Source of the DNA: Chloroflexota bacterium
Lineage (GTDB): Bacteria; Chloroflexota; Anaerolineae; UBA7937; JACPPX01
DNA: 5,990 nucleotides
Direction: 5' to 3'
NCBI GenBank assembly: GCA_016196905.1
Contig: JACPWV010000006.1
Coordinates: 1 to 5,990 of the forward strand
Positions 1 to 5,990 of this stretch are shown one piece after another. The position numbers and the translations under genes were made by a program. The notes under the pieces were generated by a model that saw only the letters and a program-made list of their open reading frames with translations, did no database searches and was not told where the DNA came from. How positions within the stretch are numbered: the first letter of the stretch is position 1; every line of letters begins with the position of its first letter.

Positions 1-572
1 ATCTCCACTTCAGCCATCAGCGACGGAAACGGACTAATTGCAACGACAGCTTTAATCTCGGGCATTCTCGCGGCAGCATAGAGCAACGCGACTGCTCCCA
101 TCGAATCTCCCAGGACGCCCATCCGGTCAGAGTCCACCTCGGGCCGATTTTGCAGCCAGGCTAGGGCTGCCTGCGCATCGCGGATCTCGTAGTAACCGAA
201 GGTGACCAAACCTCCTTCGCTCTCGCCGTGGCCACGCCAGTCGAATAGGAGCACCCCGTAGCCATGCTTGTGTAGCATGCTTGCCTCCAAGAGCATTCTC
301 TGTCGCGAGCCGCCGTAGCCGTGCTGAACGATGATCGCCGCCCCATTAGTGCCGGGCAGGTACCAAGCCCGCAAGGCGAGGCCGTCCTCGGTGATCAGCA
401 CAACTTCTTCGTAATCGAGGCCATTGTCGGCTGGCGTCGAGCTGAGAACCTCGCGCTCCGGATGCACAAATTCAAGGGCTTCCTGACGCGAGATGTAAAA
501 GACTCCCAGCGTCCCCCCGATCGACAGCCCAAGGAGGACGACGAGGGTCAATCGAATCAGCCTTCGCCTCAC
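1..572 (-). CDS. Membrane-anchored alpha/beta hydrolase (3' end beyond window)
   Basis: This is the N-terminal 190 residues of a serine hydrolase of the alpha/beta fold; the C-terminus, with the expected catalytic Asp and His, lies beyond the left edge. Residues 1-4 are basic and residues about 5-26 are hydrophobic, giving an uncleaved signal anchor with the enzyme probably outside the membrane; there is no lipobox Cys. Family landmarks follow in order: the cap-strand region (FVHPERE, about 35-41), the DG turn at 63-64, the oxyanion-hole HGYGG at 84-88, DWRGHGES at 111-118, and the nucleophile elbow GDSMG at 155-159 with Ser157. This matches the S33/lysophospholipase-like hydrolases; the substrate cannot be predicted. 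GTG at 572 is preferred because GGAGG (580-584) lies 7 bases upstream; GTG at 575 would be too close. The gene follows the glycosyltransferase after 96 bases and may share its transcript. Confidence 0.86.
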   Translation of the reverse strand, partial: MRRRLIRLTLVVLLGLSIGGTLGVFYISRQEALEFVHPEREVLSSTPADNGLDYEEVVLITEDGLALRAWYLPGTNGAAIIVQHGYGGSRQRMLLEASMLHKHGYGVLLFDWRGHGESEGGLVTFGYYEIRDAQAALAWLQNRPEVDSDRMGVLGDSMGAVALLYAAARMPEIKAVVAISPFPSLMAEVE

Positions 573-579
573 CACACTC

Positions 580-584
580 CCTCC
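580..584 (-). promoter_or_regulatory. Shine-Dalgarno site of the alpha/beta hydrolase
   Basis: On the minus strand this reads GGAGG, 7 bases before the second of two tandem GTG codons (572-570). Its spacing decides between GTG 572 and GTG 575 in favour of 572. An in-frame ATG is absent nearby; the ATG further upstream belongs to another frame that stops before the gene. Confidence 0.6.
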
Positions 585-668
585 AATTCCAGCTCTTACC
601 TCACAGACCCAAGGTGTTCTAGGTTGCTGCACGAAGCCATCGTCGGGCCAGTGGGAATCGCCTCCTGG

Positions 669-1367
669 CTATCGAATGGGCACGAAATCCTTTCCGGAGG
701 GGGGCAAGCCCAACAAGACCACCCTGATGAAATCAAGCGATGCCCGAAGGAATACGTTTCGATAGCCCTCGCCGGCCCTCCGCGCAGACACATACATGAC
801 CATCTCGGGGTTGTACATGGTCTTGGCCACCGCGCTCAAGCGCATGGCAAGATCGATATCCTCCCCGGAGAGCAATACGCTGTTGAAACCCCCCACCCGC
901 CAAAATTCGCTGGCGCGGACCGCGAAGTTAGTGCCAGGAAAAAGCCCCCTACGCAGGGTATAGGTGAACCGCGTCGATCCATTGGAAATGTGCTTCACAA
1001 ACCACACTTCCAGTGGGGTTCCTCTGTACAGCAGTATAGGACCGGTCATCGCCGCTAGTGCCGGGTCCCTTGCAAAACCCTTGCCGATCTCGGCCAGCCA
1101 GGACGGTGGAGCCATGGCGTCCGCATCCGTTCCGGCAAGGATCTCCCCTCTCGCTGCAGCCGCGCCTCGCTGTCGAGCTCGCGCCACACCCCGCACCGGC
1201 TCGAAGACCACTCGAGCGCCCAAGGATCTGGCGATCTCCGCGGTCCGGTCGGTGCTGCCATTGTCGACGACGATAATCTCGTACCACGGGCGCGGGTAAT
1301 CCTGAGCCCGAAGCGATCGGAGATAGGGTCCGATCCATCGTTCTTCGTTGAAGGCTACTACCACCAC
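669..1367 (-). CDS. Family 2 glycosyltransferase (GT-A fold)
   Basis: This predicted GT-A glycosyltransferase would transfer a sugar from a nucleotide-sugar donor to an unknown acceptor, at the cytoplasmic side. Visible GT2 signatures, numbered from GTG 1367, are the first strand VVVAFNEE (2-9), the nucleotide-binding VVDNGSTD (33-40), the metal-binding DXD motif as D81-A-D83, the acceptor-side GTNFAVR (145-151), and the GEDIDL motif (168-173), whose acidic residue is the usual catalytic base. It is a single catalytic domain of 232 residues with no C-terminal membrane helices, at the short end for GT2. The start is uncertain. The frame is open upstream to a stop at 1446-1448 but has no ATG, GTG or TTG there, and GTG 1367 lacks a well-spaced ribosome site and trims the first beta strand. 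It lies about 95 bases after the sensor gene and 96 before the hydrolase, consistent with one operon making or modifying envelope glycans or glycolipids (inference). Confidence 0.88.
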   Translation of the reverse strand: MVVVAFNEERWIGPYLRSLRAQDYPRPWYEIIVVDNGSTDRTAEIARSLGARVVFEPVRGVARARQRGAAAARGEILAGTDADAMAPPSWLAEIGKGFARDPALAAMTGPILLYRGTPLEVWFVKHISNGSTRFTYTLRRGLFPGTNFAVRASEFWRVGGFNSVLLSGEDIDLAMRLSAVAKTMYNPEMVMYVSARRAGEGYRNVFLRASLDFIRVVLLGLPPSGKDFVPIR

Positions 1368-1462
1368 CGAGATGCGGAACCTGGGCGCTTCCCTAAAAAG
1401 GTGATACGTAATGTGATCTCTGGCCGGCGGCTCAGGCCTGCCAGTTCATAGCGTTGGCGTGC

Positions 1463-3212
1463 TTACGTCTCCTTCCCCATTTCTCCCAGAGCGCGAGCTA
1501 TAGCCAGAATCGCTCGACGGCGGGTGCGATTGAAGGTGCCCTCGCTGATATAGAGCCGGCTCATGATCTCCCGATTGGGTATGCCCACCACATACGCATC
1601 GTGGACTATGATGTGGGGATACCATTCTCGTGATGGGTGCTTTGGCTCCTCTTGATCAGGTTTGAGCTTATCGATGGCTGCCATGAGCAGGTCCCTCAGA
1701 GCTCGGCCTCGATCTAGATGGGTGATCGTCCCCTCCTCTTTTGTTAGAGACCGTTCCACAGCCCGCAGCCTAGCCAAGGGATGCTCCCCCAAATAGGTAA
1801 GATCGTGACACCTTCGCAGAGCCTCCTCCACCAGCTCAACGAACTCCCCCCTCTCCAGCCCCCCAGGCACAGGGAACTCGATCTCTTGCTCAGGCGCTAG
1901 GAGAGCCTGAACGCCCAACTGCACTTCCCTTTCCCGCTGGCGGTAGTCGCGGACCAAATGATCGATCTGGCGCAGGTTATTCTCTTGAAGACGGATGGTG
2001 GAGATGACAGCGGCCATCTGATCCGCCAGGTCTTCGAGCAGCTCTAAGTCCTCACGGGTATAGGAGGCACCCGCCACCCTATCTCCAAGAGCCAAGGCTC
2101 CGATCTGCTCCCCTCGCACGCGGAGGGGAACTAGCACCACCATATCTGCCAAATCGCCCTTGCGCTCGGCGCTGGAGAGGACCTTGGCTGCCGAGGCGGA
2201 TAGAGCCGTCCAGTCGTGATCTCTGACCAGAAGCGTTGACGCGGGAGACAGACCGACTTCGACACCCTCACCCTCTTTGAGGGCGATAAAACCACTAGAC
2301 GTGGAAAAGGACCTGCACAAGGAGCGCAGGATGAGGGCCAAATGACGCTCCAGGCTGCGGCCCGTCCCTGCCTCACGAGCGAAATTCCGCAGGTTGGCCC
2401 GCAACTCCTGAAACTGTCGCTGGTAGAAGAGGCGATCCAAAAAGGTCCGAGCCCAGTCGTAGGTGAAGTGAGAGACGATGGCCAAAGCCACCACCATCAC
2501 GGCGTTGACCAAGGACAGTCCCTGGGGCCCGAAGAGAAAGCCTGTGCTCAAGAAATAGATACTGGCCACAACGGCGATCATCAGGAAGGTGTAGCGGAAG
2601 TCGAGTTCTATCACCCGTCCTTCGACAAGGGCGTTCCATTGGGAGACCCCGTATCCCAGAAGTAGAACACCCACGGCCAAGACCATATCTCCAGGCAGGG
2701 TCGGTAGGTTCAAGGCCAGCCAAGTCCCAAGGGTCAGATACAAACCGCCGGGGATGACCAAAGCGGTGGCCGTTGTCAGGATCGCCAATTGGGGCTTCAG
2801 GTGGCTGCGGCGCTCGTGTCGCCAAAGTCGATAGAACATGGAGAAGGCAAAAACCGCAGTCCCCATGATGAATAGGATGAATAAGGGATACAGCACCCCA
2901 GCACCCTTCCCCGAACTATAGGCTCGGGGAATAGTCTCCACAGGAAAGATCACAGAATCAGTTAAGGTTCCCAGAAGGATGAAGGCCAAAACTAAAAGAT
3001 ACGCAGTTACAACAGGGATCTTCATCCTTCGGTGCGCCCTCGCTGGAAGCAGGAGCGCGGACAGGTGGAGGGGTCACCGACCAAAGGGCCAGGCTGGACA
3101 GCCAAGAGATTCGGCTACGAGGACTACGGGTGACGACAAAGAGCCCGAGCCACAACGAAAGGCCCATGAACAGCCAGTTTACAAGCGTGGTCAGCGTTAG
3201 AAGTAGACCCAC
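1463..3212 (-). CDS. Multi-pass membrane sensor with GAF-like and C-terminal HTH domains, reading frame broken near the N-terminus
   Basis: Restoring one frameshift (near 3070-3073) gives a protein of about 582 residues. Residues 3-27, 35-56, 66-88, 105-128 and four later hydrophobic stretches up to about 250 are predicted membrane segments, like the 7TM-type sensor regions found ahead of some histidine kinases. A GAF-like fold follows at about 285-407, with a hydrophobic strand MVVLVPL and the closing helix ending in DQMAAVIS, then a charged coiled-coil-like stretch at about 410-435. There is no kinase H-box, N-box or G-box. The C-terminus (about 452-582) contains a linker and a helix-turn-helix-like segment at about 542-575 (NREIMSRLYISEGTFNRTRR). 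It thus looks like a membrane-bound one-component regulator. I recall similar C-terminal modules in Chloroflexota proteins, but cannot verify this here. The preferred start is GTG 3212 with GGAGGG at 3223-3228. The unbroken part alone runs from ATG 3025 (520 residues), but that ATG lacks a usable ribosome site and would remove the first membrane segments. Confidence 0.8.
3070..3073 (-). other. Probable single-base frameshift in the membrane sensor gene
   Basis: On the minus strand this is a run of four C. Up to this point the frame from GTG 3212 encodes two typical membrane helices; beyond it that frame becomes hydrophilic, rich in Pro, Cys and Asp, and stops at 2958. The next frame is open only after a TGA at 3074-3076, and immediately gives a Leu-rich stretch, a basic loop and the third membrane helix. 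Deleting one C joins the two frames without a break. It may be a sequencing or assembly error, a true inactivating mutation, or less likely a programmed +1 shift. Confidence 0.72.
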
Positions 3213-3222
3213 GATGTTGCTA

Positions 3223-3228
3223 CCCTCC
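3223..3228 (-). promoter_or_regulatory. Shine-Dalgarno site of the membrane sensor
   Basis: The minus strand reads GGAGGG, 10 bases before GTG 3212. It supports a start upstream of ATG 3025, and so the view that the gene is interrupted by a frameshift rather than simply beginning at 3025. Confidence 0.5.
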
Positions 3229-3400
3229 GCGCCATAGCAGCAGGAAAGACGCCTGCTCGTTCCCGCTCCGCCTTCTAAAAAAGTGTCGGCCTATTCCTTT
3301 TTGCACCAATAACCCTACAAATTGCCGGTCAATTCCGACCCTAGAGTGCTTCGAGCTCGCTCAGACAAGTCGAGCGAGGCTCCCTCTCAACTGTCAAACT

Positions 3401-3429
3401 AACAAAACACCGGCCAATCTCTGGCCGGT
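3401..3429 (-). terminator. Rho-independent-type terminator hairpin
   Basis: A perfect 8-bp inverted repeat, ACCGGCCA (3409-3416) and TGGCCGGT (3422-3429), encloses a 5-base loop. Read leftward, the GC-rich stem is followed by GTTTTGTT (3401-3408), an imperfect U-tract. It could end transcripts from the GH15 operon, whose stop is about 335 bases upstream, or from the candidate promoter at 3646-3674. The TTT on the other side is too short to argue strongly for rightward termination, and no rightward gene needs it. Confidence 0.6.
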
Positions 3430-3645
3430 TTCGCTATTGGCTCCGAGGGGGCCTGCCCGCTGAGATAGCCGGGCGAGCGACCATATGCAGCCCCCAGTTC
3501 ATCGCCTCCAGTTTTCTTTGCCACCTTTAGACGAGCGAAAGCACCAACGCCGCTCGCGAATAGTTGGCACAGGTTACCGCTTTCCTTTTTCCTCCCAATA
3601 GTAGCGCCACCGTCAAAAATTAGGCAATGAGGACCTTCTTAGCCC

Positions 3646-3674
3646 ACTGTAGCAATTTTTGTCAAATCCGTCAA
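3646..3674 (-). promoter_or_regulatory. Candidate sigma-70-type promoter, leftward
   Basis: On the minus strand TTGACG (3669-3674) is followed after exactly 17 bases by TACAGT (3646-3651), giving five and four matches to the -35 and -10 consensus. A second TTGACA overlaps the spacer, with a poor -10. Transcription would begin near 3639, about 430 bases before the sensor start and upstream of the terminator-like hairpin. It could drive a short RNA or a leader with read-through into the sensor gene. It rests on sequence match alone in an AT-rich stretch. Confidence 0.35.
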
Positions 3675-3764
3675 TATTCGTACATCCCCAAGCCAACGGC
3701 GACAATGCACGAACCATAGCGGGGGGAACACGAGGCGAGAGTTATGAAACCGCTTCTTGAAGTC

Positions 3765-5771
3765 CTAGCCTCCTAGAGCTTTACGCTTGGCCAAATACTC
3801 CTGCACCGCCGCCACCAGGGTGGCGTGGCTCCAGGTGAGGGGCGAGACGGAGAGGGGGGCGTCTGTGTAAGGGTGCACCTGCTCAGCCAGCACCCCGCTG
3901 GGCAGGGCGCGCGTCGCCGCCCAACGCAGGAGCTCCACACTCGTGGAGAGTTCGTCCAGCGTTTTGGCTACCGCGATCTGCCACTGGGCGTACCATAGGC
4001 TGCAGATGAACCAAGGGTTGCCTGGCACCGCGTCGAAATCGTCGCTCACTTTGTGGTACACATCGCTTTGGTAACGGGCGATGCCCCCTACCTCGGTCTT
4101 CACCCACAGGCTCTCGCGTATGGCCCGCATGCTAGCCACGATGCGGGGGTCGTCCGCTGGATACATGCCGAAGTACCACAGCCCGAATAGGCTGGCGTCC
4201 AGGATGCTGTCGAATTCGTACGAGCCATCTTCTTTGGGGTGAATGGTGCGAGCGAAGCGTCCCAATTCCTCCCGCCATAAATGGCGGTCGGCGGCCGCCA
4301 CGATTTCGGCCGCAGCTTGGCGGTAACGTTGCACCCGGTGCTCCTCAGCAAAAACTCCAGCAAAATGGGAAGCCGCCATCAGCCCGCCCCACACGCTGCC
4401 CAGGGTGAAGGCGTGCACCCCGCGCCGCTCCTCCCAAAGATCCCAACTGGGCCGGGGCAGCCCCGACCCCGGATCGCGGTAGCTGGCCAGGAAATCCGCG
4501 GCTCGACAAATCAGCCCGCGGTAGAGGGGTTTTATAAATTCCACATCCCCAAAGCGCGCGAAGTGGCCCCACAAGGCCCAGATCACCAGTGCCGTCTCGT
4601 CCTCCTGGACGGGCAGCTCCTTGTGCCCGTCGCGATACCAGGGATGCCAGGAGGATCCCAGGTGCCCGTCGGGGCTGTATTTGTGCAGGAAAAACCCTTC
4701 TTTGGTGATGACCCGAGAGCAGAACTCGTAAAAACGGCGGGGCACGTCGTTGTAGCCAGCCAGATTCAGGGCATGGGCCACCAACGCAGCGTCGCGCGGC
4801 CACACGTAGGAATAGGTATCCCGGCCGTAATGGGCAATATCGAAATCGTTGGCCGCCAAGATACCCCCCTGGTTATCGATCTGAGTGCGGATGATGAACA
4901 GGCTCCGATTGTAGAGGTGGCAAACCTCGTGGGGCAAATCGCCAAAATCGGGATGATGAGTCTCGAGCCAGAGCCGCCAATAGGCTGCGGTGCGGTCGAG
5001 ATAGGCTTGCGGCCCGCGCTGGAGGACGGACCGGTTGATGCGGGTCACCTCCTCAAAACGATCGCCCACCGCCATCCAATAATAAACGACGCGGGATCCC
5101 CGGGCGGGCAGCGTAATGTGGAGGGCGATGGCCGAATCGACGCTGCCTTGGGCGATGGCGTTCCCCGAGAGCTGGCCGTCCTCCGCATCGCGCCAGGTCC
5201 CCTCCCGGCCGTCTATTTCCTTCTGGCCGCAAGCCCACTGGTGGATGCCCGCCTGTTCGGCATGGAAGCCCACCTCGCCACAGGCGCAGCCGTTGATCAT
5301 AAACCAGCGCGGGCCCTTGTAGTGGAACAGGGCCCGCCGCTCAGGCTCGTAGTAGGCGGTGTCTCCCACCTCGCTCTCGCTGATGTGAAAATCGTGAGCC
5401 CAGAACAAGCGCACCTCGCGCTCGCCATCGGCTAAGTTGGTGACATCGACTCGACGCAGGTAAAGGTTCTCGTGGAAATCCACTGCATCGTGACAGAGCA
5501 GCTCGCACTCCAACTCGGGGTGTCTGAGCCTGACCTCGGCCACCAAGGTGTCGTGGGCATAATCGAGCTGGCGCTGCCAGCCCCCGTTGCTCAGCCAGCG
5601 AAATCGGCCACCTGTCGCCGGGAGGGTATCGACCCAAACTCCAAAGTGGAAGACGTGCCCCAGGGTGTGGTTCTCCTTGCCCACATGGGGCCAGTAAAGA
5701 TCCCTCAATTGAAAGGTGGAATCGAAGTTGACCAAGAGGGAACCATTACCTAAGGGCAGATCGCGTGGCAT
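3765..5771 (-). CDS. Glycoside hydrolase family 15 (glucoamylase-type)
   Basis: A complete 668-residue enzyme predicted to release glucose from the non-reducing ends of alpha-glucans or oligosaccharides by inversion. The N-terminal part, about 1-275, matches the beta-sandwich domain of prokaryotic GH15 enzymes (NGSLLVNFDS at 9-18, YWPHVG at 26-31). The part from about 285 to 660 is the (alpha/alpha)6 barrel, with family motifs YVWPRDA (322-328), QEDETALVIWAL (389-400), DLWEERRGVH (444-453) and LAEQVHP (628-634). By family analogy the general acid is one of the Glu447/448 pair and the general base is Glu630, so the active site looks intact. There is no signal peptide, so it should act in the cytoplasm, for example on glycogen, maltodextrin or trehalose; GH15 also contains trehalases and glucodextranases, so the substrate is open. 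ATG 5771 begins the MPRDLPLGNGS stretch typical of this subgroup. It lies three bases after the stop of the upstream flavoprotein gene, with no clear ribosome site, suggesting translational coupling. Confidence 0.94.
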   Translation of the reverse strand: MPRDLPLGNGSLLVNFDSTFQLRDLYWPHVGKENHTLGHVFHFGVWVDTLPATGGRFRWLSNGGWQRQLDYAHDTLVAEVRLRHPELECELLCHDAVDFHENLYLRRVDVTNLADGEREVRLFWAHDFHISESEVGDTAYYEPERRALFHYKGPRWFMINGCACGEVGFHAEQAGIHQWACGQKEIDGREGTWRDAEDGQLSGNAIAQGSVDSAIALHITLPARGSRVVYYWMAVGDRFEEVTRINRSVLQRGPQAYLDRTAAYWRLWLETHHPDFGDLPHEVCHLYNRSLFIIRTQIDNQGGILAANDFDIAHYGRDTYSYVWPRDAALVAHALNLAGYNDVPRRFYEFCSRVITKEGFFLHKYSPDGHLGSSWHPWYRDGHKELPVQEDETALVIWALWGHFARFGDVEFIKPLYRGLICRAADFLASYRDPGSGLPRPSWDLWEERRGVHAFTLGSVWGGLMAASHFAGVFAEEHRVQRYRQAAAEIVAAADRHLWREELGRFARTIHPKEDGSYEFDSILDASLFGLWYFGMYPADDPRIVASMRAIRESLWVKTEVGGIARYQSDVYHKVSDDFDAVPGNPWFICSLWYAQWQIAVAKTLDELSTSVELLRWAATRALPSGVLAEQVHPYTDAPLSVSPLTWSHATLVAAVQEYLAKRKALGG

Positions 5772-5774
5772 CTT

Positions 5775-5990
5775 TTACACCGTCTTGAGATACTCGCGGA
5801 TCATCAGCGCGGCGGTGGTCCCCTCCCCCGCCGCCGAGGCCACCTGCTTGGTGCTGGTCGCTCGCACATCCCCCGCGGCGAAGACCCCCGCCAGGCTGAT
5901 CTCCAAGTTGGGCTTGGTCACCACAAAGCCGTTCTCATCGGTCTCCACCAGGCCCTTCACCAGTTGACTGACCGGGGAGAGGCCGATGAA
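5775..5990 (-). CDS. Thioredoxin-reductase-like FAD/NAD(P) oxidoreductase, C-terminal part
   Basis: Only the last 71 codons are in the window; the rest lies beyond the right edge. The fragment begins with FIGLSPVSQLV, continues through a strand ending GFVV, and carries the FAD-binding motif GVFAAGDVR followed by the helix QVASAAGEGTTAALMIREYL. This layout is characteristic of the C-terminal FAD domain of thioredoxin reductase and its relatives, where the Asp of AAGDVR contacts the FAD ribityl chain. In classical thioredoxin reductases the next residues are usually an Arg-Gln pair before a VATAAG-type helix; here the pair is Lys-Gln with GEG, more like the broader thioredoxin-reductase-like group. 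The CxxC redox motif cannot be checked because it lies upstream. The TAA stop (5775-5777) is three bases before the GH15 start, so both genes should share an mRNA. Confidence 0.9.
   Translation of the reverse strand, partial: FIGLSPVSQLVKGLVETDENGFVVTKPNLEISLAGVFAAGDVRATSTKQVASAAGEGTTAALMIREYLKTV

Larger units (their letters stand above)
3213..3764. other. Intergenic region of about 550 bases
   Basis: This gap separates the GH15 gene from the sensor gene and holds no long ORF with protein-like features on either strand. It is more AT-rich than its surroundings. It contains a candidate leftward promoter (3646-3674), two tiny overlapping minus-strand ORFs (3499-3570 and 3434-3502), a region that could fold through the pairs 3431-3435/3476-3480 and 3455-3459/3470-3474, a terminator-like hairpin (3401-3429), and three copies of CGAGCGA (3371, 3474, 3532). 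The sensor's own promoter should lie between about 3240 and 3400. A TTGACC at 3329-3334 on the minus strand could be a -35 box, but I see no convincing -10 box at the right distance. Confidence 0.7.

Noticed and set aside
596..793. 65-codon minus-strand frame bridging the glycosyltransferase and hydrolase
   Set aside because: It overlaps the glycosyltransferase C-terminus in another frame and has no family features; the hydrolase start with its ribosome site explains the junction.
321..1058. 245-codon open frame on the plus strand
   Set aside because: It runs antisense across both the hydrolase and the glycosyltransferase, and its composition is Pro/Gly/His-rich with no domain.
2342..2665. 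107-codon plus-strand frame
   Set aside because: It is antisense to the membrane sensor, with low-complexity His/Gly/Gln-rich sequence and no start context.
3001..3025. ATG 3025 as the true start of the membrane sensor
   Set aside because: GAAGG directly abuts the ATG with no spacing, and the sequence upstream in the adjacent frame, with its own ribosome site, encodes matching membrane helices; a frameshift fits better.
3280..3302. A-run and T-run flanking a short spacer, a possible second terminator
   Set aside because: The potential stem would consist almost only of A-T pairs and would be too weak.
3421..3480. tRNA-like segment (CTATCTCAGCGGGC on the minus strand resembles a D-arm)
   Set aside because: No acceptor-stem pairing, anticodon arm or T-loop consensus is present around it, so it is not a tRNA.
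4281..5435. 384-codon open frame on the plus strand
   Set aside because: It is antisense to the GH15 gene, whose motifs are unmistakable. Its product has no recognisable domain, so it is a by-product of GC-rich codon use.

Overview
All credible genes in this window lie on the minus strand, so transcription runs right to left. The DNA is fairly GC-rich. The mix of genes suggests an environmental, perhaps thermophilic, bacterium of the Chloroflexota type. It includes a membrane sensor with GAF and C-terminal HTH parts, a cytoplasmic GH15 enzyme next to a thioredoxin-reductase-like flavoprotein, and a membrane-anchored alpha/beta hydrolase. The phylum is an inference from family resemblance, not from a marker gene.

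In transcription order, the right edge holds the last 71 codons of a thioredoxin-reductase-like FAD/NAD(P) oxidoreductase (5775-5990). Three bases later comes a complete 668-residue GH15 glucoamylase-type hydrolase (3765-5771). The two almost certainly form one transcription unit. An intergenic region of about 550 bases follows (3213-3764). It contains a candidate leftward promoter (3646-3674), two overlapping tiny ORFs and a good rho-independent-type hairpin (3401-3429). Together these could make a short independent transcript.

Next is a membrane sensor-regulator (1463-3212). It has about eight predicted membrane segments, a GAF-like domain, a coiled-coil stretch and a C-terminal helix-turn-helix, with no kinase domain. 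Its reading frame is broken near a run of four G (3070-3073): the first membrane segments are in one frame and the rest in another. Removing one base restores a continuous protein of about 582 residues.

Downstream lie a family 2 glycosyltransferase (669-1367), whose start is unclear because no ATG is in frame, and a membrane-anchored alpha/beta hydrolase (572 to beyond the left edge). These three genes are in the same direction with gaps of about 100 bases and may be co-transcribed.

No rRNA, tRNA, CRISPR array or insertion sequence was seen. The most interesting points are the frameshifted kinase-less membrane sensor with its distinctive C-terminal module, and the possible small transcription unit between the two gene groups.
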